A stretch of DNA of 11,836 bases, taken from JBAVQS01 sp049694275. Its GTDB lineage: Bacteria > Chloroflexota > Anaerolineae > UBA4142 > SHND01. The stretch is taken from contig JBAVQS010000178.1 in assembly GCA_049694275.1 (NCBI GenBank), forward strand, positions 1 to 11,836. Reading direction: 5' to 3'. The position numbers and the translations under genes are program-made. The first letter of the stretch is position 1. Every line of letters starts with the position of its first letter. Below the pieces are notes generated by a model that saw only the letters and a list, made by a program, of their open reading frames with translations, did not search any database and was not told the origin of the DNA. This document shows, in pieces, positions 8,691-11,836 of the stretch.

Positions 8691-8945
8691 CTATTTCTTC
8701 CGCACGATAAAGTGATATTCCTTACCCGTTTGGGTGATCGAGACCAACTCGTTTCCACTCGTCCGGGCCCACGCCGGTACGTCGGCCATCACCCCGGGGT
8801 CGGTCGCAATCCCTTCCACCAGCGCGCCGCTGGGGAGTTTCTTGACGGCGAGCTGCAATTTGACAATCGGAAGCGGGCACTGGAGTCCCTTGAGATCGAG
8901 CACCTGATCCGCTTTGACCTGATCCATTGTTACCTGGTCTGCCAT
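8691..8945 (-). CDS. tusA: TusA-family sulfur carrier protein
   Basis: This is an 84-residue soluble protein of normal TusA length. The start of the family fold is clear: VLDLKGLQCPLPIVKLQLAV carries the CPxP motif with the sulfur-accepting Cys23, and a strand rich in Gly/Asp/Pro follows (ATDPGVMADVPAWA). The N-terminus has about 14 extra residues (MADQVTMDQVKADQ) before the core. TusA proteins carry sulfur as a persulfide on the CPxP cysteine; roles include tRNA thiolation, molybdenum cofactor supply and, next to dsrE or hdr genes, energy-linked sulfur transfer. The neighbours here (DsrE2 30 bases upstream, a DsrMK-like pair downstream) favour the last. The ATG at 8945 has GGAGG eight bases upstream (plus-strand 8954-8958). 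There is only one cysteine in the protein, as expected for a simple carrier. Confidence 0.93.
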   Translation of the reverse strand: MADQVTMDQVKADQVLDLKGLQCPLPIVKLQLAVKKLPSGALVEGIATDPGVMADVPAWARTSGNELVSITQTGKEYHFIVRKK

Positions 8946-8975
8946 TTTATTTTCCTCCGTAAAATTTTCCGCACG

Positions 8976-9455
8976 CTAGATAAACATCGTCGTTGTCGAT
9001 TCCTGGGATTCTTCGATAAACTTGGCGACGCCCACCGGCTCGGTCGTCTGCGGGATCATGTGCCCGCAGTTGATCTCCATCACGTCCATGCTCATCTGGC
9101 ACGGCATCATCTTGACGCCGAGCTCGATGGCCAGGTCGCGCAGTTCCCTGACCGACGCGACGTTCTTGTCCTTCATCATCTTTTTAAACATCCAGCGGCC
9201 CATGCCGCCCATGTTGAGCCGGGAGGGACCGATCGCCTCGACGCCGCCGCGATTCATCGCTCCCAACATGCGCCCGAACAGGCTCTGGCCGGTCATCGCG
9301 CCGTCGCGCTCGATCGCCTTGAGCCCCCAGAAGGTAAAGAACATGGTCACGTCCATGCCCGACGCCGCTGCGCCGGTGGCGATGATGAACGCCGCCATCA
9401 CCTTGTCCATGTCGCCGCTGAACACGACCATCGAAAGTTTGTTTTGCTTTTCCAT
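8976..9455 (-). CDS. dsrE2: DsrE2-type (DsrE/DsrF/DrsH-like) sulfurtransferase
   Basis: This is a 159-residue protein from the chosen start. The alternating beta/alpha pattern of the DsrE fold begins with SMVVFSGDMDKVMAAF; FFTFWGL (about 39-45) and MPCQMSMDVMEI (Cys119) are hallmarks of the DsrE2 group. Cys119 is the expected sulfur-binding cysteine, and a second one, Cys130, lies 11 residues later. The segment at 82-94 is unusually Met- and Gly-rich. In other bacteria DsrE2 is encoded with TusA and passes sulfane sulfur to it; the same pairing is seen here, with tusA 30 bases downstream. Two ATGs are possible: the one at 9461 lies only one base from GGAGG, the one at 9455 is seven bases from it, so 9455 is preferred. 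The protein is otherwise soluble-looking, although 18-34 is hydrophobic and some DsrE2 proteins are predicted to be membrane-associated. Confidence 0.88.
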   Translation of the reverse strand: MEKQNKLSMVVFSGDMDKVMAAFIIATGAAASGMDVTMFFTFWGLKAIERDGAMTGQSLFGRMLGAMNRGGVEAIGPSRLNMGGMGRWMFKKMMKDKNVASVRELRDLAIELGVKMMPCQMSMDVMEINCGHMIPQTTEPVGVAKFIEESQESTTTMFI

Positions 9456-9462
9456 TTCCATT

Positions 9463-9467
9463 CCTCC
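9463..9467 (-). promoter_or_regulatory. Ribosome binding site that decides the dsrE2 start
   Basis: On the minus strand GGAGG is followed by A, then ATGGAAATGGAA. Spacing to the first ATG (9461) is one base, too close for normal initiation; spacing to the second (9455) is seven bases. The protein should therefore begin MEKQNK. Confidence 0.65.
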
Positions 9468-9484
9468 GATAGAATCTGATGCCG

Positions 9485-9823
9485 CTAATGAATCGCCTCG
9501 GCCAGCGCGCCGCGCCCGGCCAGATGCTCGCTCAGCACCTCGCGCAAGAGATCGAGCGCGCGCAGGATTTTCTTGTTCGAGACGGAATAAAAGACGTTCA
9601 TCCCCTCGCGGCGTGGGATCACCATCCCCCGCTCGCGCAGGACCTTGAGGTGGCGGGAGACGGTCGCCTGGGGAAGATCGAGCGCCGCGGCCAGCTCACT
9701 CACCGTCGTCTCGCCCTCTCGCATGGCGTAAAGGAGCGCGATGCGCTTGGGGTCCGCCAGCGCCGCGCAGACCTCGGCGTGCAATAGATCGATCTCACGC
9801 AGCAATTGCGGGTTCAAGCCCAT
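9485..9823 (-). CDS. ArsR-family winged-helix transcription regulator
   Basis: This 112-residue protein is the first gene of the five-gene operon. ALADPKRIALLYAMREGE (about 21-38), TVSELAAALDLPQATVSRHLKVLRERGMV (recognition helix near 53-64) and the wing RREGMNVFYSV are classic ArsR features. It should bind operator DNA as a dimer, probably in its own promoter, and respond to a ligand. The only cysteine is Cys19. The paired cysteines of persulfide-sensing ArsR proteins (SqrR/BigR/sHdrR type) are absent (a Tyr stands in LLYAM where such proteins have Cys in the equivalent helix), and so is the CxC-type metal motif of classic ArsR/SmtB in the helix before the recognition helix. The signal it senses therefore cannot be named. 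The start at 9823 has GGAGG five bases upstream. dsrE2 follows 29 bases downstream, so regulator and sulfur genes are very likely co-transcribed. Confidence 0.9.
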   Translation of the reverse strand: MGLNPQLLREIDLLHAEVCAALADPKRIALLYAMREGETTVSELAAALDLPQATVSRHLKVLRERGMVIPRREGMNVFYSVSNKKILRALDLLREVLSEHLAGRGALAEAIH

Positions 9824-9855
9824 TCCGACCTCCCGGGGTTATCCCCAATCGACCC

Positions 9856-9887
9856 TATACGCATATCCACATATCTCTATATTCGAC
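9856..9887. repeat. Four tandem 8-bp TAT-units, possible ArsR operator
   Basis: The plus strand reads TATACGCA, TATCCACA, TATCTCTA, TATTCGAC without gaps: each unit starts with TAT, and the first three end in A. The block lies directly downstream of the proposed -10 box, over the likely transcription start and ahead of the arsR ribosome site, where a repressor would bind. A 7-bp inverted repeat, GACCCTA (9851-9857) with TAGGGTC (9907-9913), brackets it. An operator function is inference. Confidence 0.45.
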
Positions 9888-9915
9888 ATTGTGAATTTTC
9901 GGGCTTTAGGGTCAA
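9888..9915 (-). promoter_or_regulatory. Proposed promoter of the arsR-dsrE2-tusA operon
   Basis: On the minus strand TTGACC (9910-9915) and CACAAT (9888-9893) are 16 bases apart, matching the sigma70 boxes at five and four of six positions. Initiation would fall near 9881, inside the tandem TAT-repeat block, with a leader of about 58 bases. It is the best candidate in the 226-base gap between hypE and arsR. Confidence 0.45.
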
Positions 9916-9943
9916 AATCGGGTCGCGAAGAGGTACTCTCTTT

Positions 9944-9959
9944 TGTGCTATTTTTCACA
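9944..9959. promoter_or_regulatory. CRP-like palindrome TGTGC-N6-TCACA
   Basis: The 16 bases match the TGTGA-N6-TCACA pattern bound by CRP-type regulators at nine of ten defined positions. The centre lies about 70 bases upstream of the proposed transcription start, close to a usual activator position. Whether this organism has a regulator with that specificity is unknown. Confidence 0.4.
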
Positions 9960-9972
9960 TACGAAAAGCGCT

Positions 9973-10000
9973 AAAAAAGGGGGCGGGTTGCAACCCGCCC
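9973..10000 (-). terminator. Intrinsic terminator of the hypD-hypE transcript
   Basis: The perfect inverted repeat GGGCGGGTTG / CAACCCGCCC (9981-10000) is followed on the minus strand by CC and a run of six T (complement of 9973-9978). It lies 50 bases beyond the hypE stop codon and separates hypDE from the arsR operon. Confidence 0.85.
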
Positions 10001-10049
10001 TCCAACACACCTGTATAGGTCCTGGTCTCCCAACAGCCCACGAGTATGC

Positions 10050-11108
10050 CTAGCAAATCCGCGGTAGCATCTCCCCCATCAGCACATCAACGACGCGTGT
10101 ACTCCCGATCGCGGTTTTCATCAGCACGCGGCTTTTCGGCTCGGCGCGCACCTCGCCGATGATGACCGCTTCTTCTCCGTAGCGCGTTTTGTGCATCGCG
10201 TCCAGGATGCGACGGGCATGGTCGCGGCCGACGATAGCGAGCAGCTTACCTTCATTCGCCACGTACAGCGGATCAAACCCGAGCATTTCACATGCCGCGC
10301 TGACGGCAGGTCGCACCGGGATGCTCGATTCCGTGAGCACAATCCCCACACTCGATTGGTGCGCAATCTCGTTCAATGTCGTCGCCACGCCGCCGCGCGT
10401 CGGATCGCGCAGGACATGGATTTGGTCGCTGGCGTCCAGCATGACCCGGATCAGATGGTTGAGGGGAGCGATGTCGCTTTCGACCTCCGCTTGAAATCCT
10501 AGCTCGCCCCGCGCGCTCAGCACGGCAATTCCATGGTCGCCAATCGGGCCTGAGAGGATTACCACGTCACCCGGTTTCGCCTGCGCTCCGCCAATCACAA
10601 TCCCCTGGGGGATCGTGCCGACGCCGGTCGTATTGATATAGAGGCCATCGGCCTTGCCCTTTTGAACGACCTTGGTGTCCCCCGAAATGATCTGCACCCC
10701 CGCCTCGTCGGCAGCGGCGCGCATCGAGGCGACGACCCGCTCCAGCACCTTGAGCTCCAGTCCCTCTTCGAGAATAAAGCCCGCGGTCAGGTAACGCGGC
10801 TGTGCGCCCATCATTGCCACATCATTCACGGTGCCACAGACCGACAGCCGGCCAATATCGCCGCCGGGGAAAAAGAGGGGCCAAACGACATGCGAATCGG
10901 TACTGATGGCGAGCGCGCCGGATACACCCGGCGATACGACTCCCGCGTCATCGCCTGCGCGCAGCGCGGGGTTGTCGAACAACGGGACAAACAGGCGGGT
11001 GATCAGGTCGTGCGACATTTTGCCGCCGCTCCCATGACCCATCACCACCTGCTCGTCGTGCGACAGCGGCAGCGGGCAGACCGCGCCCTCGATTGTGACT
11101 TGATCCAT
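10050..11108 (-). CDS. hypE: HypE, [NiFe]-hydrogenase cyanide-ligand maturation protein
   Basis: This 352-residue protein is of normal HypE length. HypE takes a carbamoyl group from HypF on its C-terminal cysteine, dehydrates it with ATP to a thiocyanate, and hands cyanide to the iron held by HypC-HypD. Visible motifs are MGHGSGGKMSHDL (23-35), GDDAG (52-56), CGTVNDVAMMGA (91-102), SGDTKVV (142-148), the PurM-like DPTRGGVATTLNEIA (235-249) and the obligatory C-terminal PRIC with Cys352. Nothing essential is missing. The ATG at 11108 is chosen because it gives the usual short N-terminus with CPLPL before GHGSGG; the frame is open further upstream only through hypD. It starts eight bases after the hypD stop with no clear Shine-Dalgarno, so translational coupling to hypD is likely. 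It is cytoplasmic. The hydrogenase it serves is not in the window. Confidence 0.96.
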   Translation of the reverse strand: MDQVTIEGAVCPLPLSHDEQVVMGHGSGGKMSHDLITRLFVPLFDNPALRAGDDAGVVSPGVSGALAISTDSHVVWPLFFPGGDIGRLSVCGTVNDVAMMGAQPRYLTAGFILEEGLELKVLERVVASMRAAADEAGVQIISGDTKVVQKGKADGLYINTTGVGTIPQGIVIGGAQAKPGDVVILSGPIGDHGIAVLSARGELGFQAEVESDIAPLNHLIRVMLDASDQIHVLRDPTRGGVATTLNEIAHQSSVGIVLTESSIPVRPAVSAACEMLGFDPLYVANEGKLLAIVGRDHARRILDAMHKTRYGEEAVIIGEVRAEPKSRVLMKTAIGSTRVVDVLMGEMLPRIC

Positions 11109-11116
11109 AAAATATA

Positions 11117-11836
11117 TCAGGCCGTTTCCAGAATATGCCTTCCGTACTTGTAATACGCCGCGCACGCGCCTTCCGCCGAGACCATGGTCGCGCCAAGCGG
11201 ATGTTCGGGCGTACACTCGCGGCCAAAGGCCGGGCATTCGTGCGGCTTGCCCTGCCCCTGGAGGATTTTGCCCGCGATGCAGAGAGGGGATTCCTCCGGC
11301 TGGATCTCTTGTACGTCAAACCGTTTTTCGGCGTTGAACGCGTCAAACTCGGGCCGCAAGCGCCAGCCGCTCATCGGAATCCGGCCGATGCCCCGCCATT
11401 TACGGTCGCAGGGCATGAATACCTTTTGAATCATCGCCTGCGCCGGCTTGTTCCCTTCGAACGTGACCGCGCGGGGGTAGGCATTCTCGACGCCGACGCG
11501 GCCCGCTTCGAGCGCCCTGACCGTCGTCAATATCCCCTGGACAATATCGAGCGGCTCGAACCCGGTCACGGCCATCGGCACGCGGTACTGTTCGGCGATG
11601 GGCGGATACTCCCAATAACCCATGACCGCGCAGACATGCCCGGCGGCGAGAAAGCCCTGGACCCGGTTGCTGGGTGAGCCGAGGATGGCATGCATCGCGG
11701 GCGGCACGCAGACATGCGAAACGAGGATGCTGTAATTCGTGAGGCCCAACGCCTGGGCCTGTATGACGCTCATGACATTCGCCGGCGCAGTCGTCTCGAA
11801 CCCGATGGCGAAAAAGACGACCTGCTTGTCGGGATT
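11117..11836 (-). CDS. hypD: HypD, hydrogenase Fe(CN)2CO assembly protein (5' end outside window)
   Basis: The C-terminal 239 residues of HypD are visible; the frame runs off the right edge, and about a third of a typical HypD of some 370 residues is missing, including the N-terminal Cys motif that contacts HypC. Visible features are GFETTAP (fragment residues 12-18), LVSHVCVPPAM, the PCDRKWRGIG block, and the cluster-binding C-terminus CIAGKILQG...HECPAFGRECTPEHPLGA followed by MVSAEGAC, with fragment cysteines 143, 186, 201, 208 and 225. These match the conserved [4Fe-4S] and thiol residues of the family. HypD with HypC forms the scaffold on which CN and CO ligands are attached to iron. hypE follows eight bases downstream, the common hypDE order. 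Confidence 0.95.
   Translation of the reverse strand, partial: NPDKQVVFFAIGFETTAPANVMSVIQAQALGLTNYSILVSHVCVPPAMHAILGSPSNRVQGFLAAGHVCAVMGYWEYPPIAEQYRVPMAVTGFEPLDIVQGILTTVRALEAGRVGVENAYPRAVTFEGNKPAQAMIQKVFMPCDRKWRGIGRIPMSGWRLRPEFDAFNAEKRFDVQEIQPEESPLCIAGKILQGQGKPHECPAFGRECTPEHPLGATMVSAEGACAAYYKYGRHILETA

Noticed and set aside
8388..9479. Long plus-strand open frame (363 codons) across the sulfur genes
   Set aside because: It is antisense to three well-supported genes (membrane subunit, tusA, dsrE2). Its translation is His/Arg/Asp-rich without domains, as expected for a shadow frame in GC-rich DNA.
11109..11237. Upstream extension of HypE to a start at 11237
   Set aside because: The extra 43 residues are translated from hypD coding sequence in another frame and are not HypE-like; the ATG at 11108 gives the normal N-terminus.

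Overview
The window reads as one stretch of a bacterial chromosome: GC-rich, densely coded, with no phage, transposon, CRISPR or RNA gene that I could recognise. The mix of a cyclase/STAND-ATPase/TPR regulator, a DUF2207 membrane protein with a Ser/Gly tail, a small bL12-like protein and DsrE2/TusA plus hypDE genes suggests a Chloroflexota-like organism. That placement is inference from gene content only and is not firm.

Layout, left to right. (1) 1-2733, minus: a large regulator running off the left edge (class III cyclase domain, NB-ARC-like ATPase, TPR), with a good sigma70-type promoter at 2790-2819. (2) 2924-3919, minus: a secreted protein resembling the plant EXORDIUM/PHI-1 family, followed upstream by about 390 bases without a gene. 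(3) 4306-4581, minus, a small protein with a bL12 C-terminal-like segment, divergent from 4715-6574, plus, a DUF2207 membrane protein. The two share a 133-base region holding two perfect TATAAT boxes. (4) A convergent junction at 6575-6700 with a 16-bp hairpin and a G-rich repeat. (5) 6701-9823, minus: a compact five-gene operon, in transcription order ArsR-type regulator, DsrE2, TusA, a DsrM/NarI-like membrane cytochrome b subunit, and a DsrK/HdrD-like iron-sulfur protein. (6) 10050-11836, minus: hypE and the C-terminal part of hypD, closed by a clear intrinsic terminator at 9973-10000.

The five-gene operon is the most interesting part. It combines two soluble sulfur carriers (DsrE2, TusA) with a two-subunit membrane module of the DsrMK/HdrDE/TmcBC type, under its own ArsR-type regulator. 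No dsrAB, dsrC, dsrJOP or hdrABC genes are seen in the window. The simplest reading is that sulfane sulfur carried on DsrE2/TusA cysteines exchanges electrons with the quinone pool through the membrane pair. The promoter region of this operon is unusually structured: a CRP-like palindrome, a -35/-10 pair, and four tandem 8-bp TAT-units between the -10 and the start codon. hypD and hypE indicate that the organism makes a [NiFe] hydrogenase, so H2 could be an electron donor, but no hydrogenase structural gene lies in the window.
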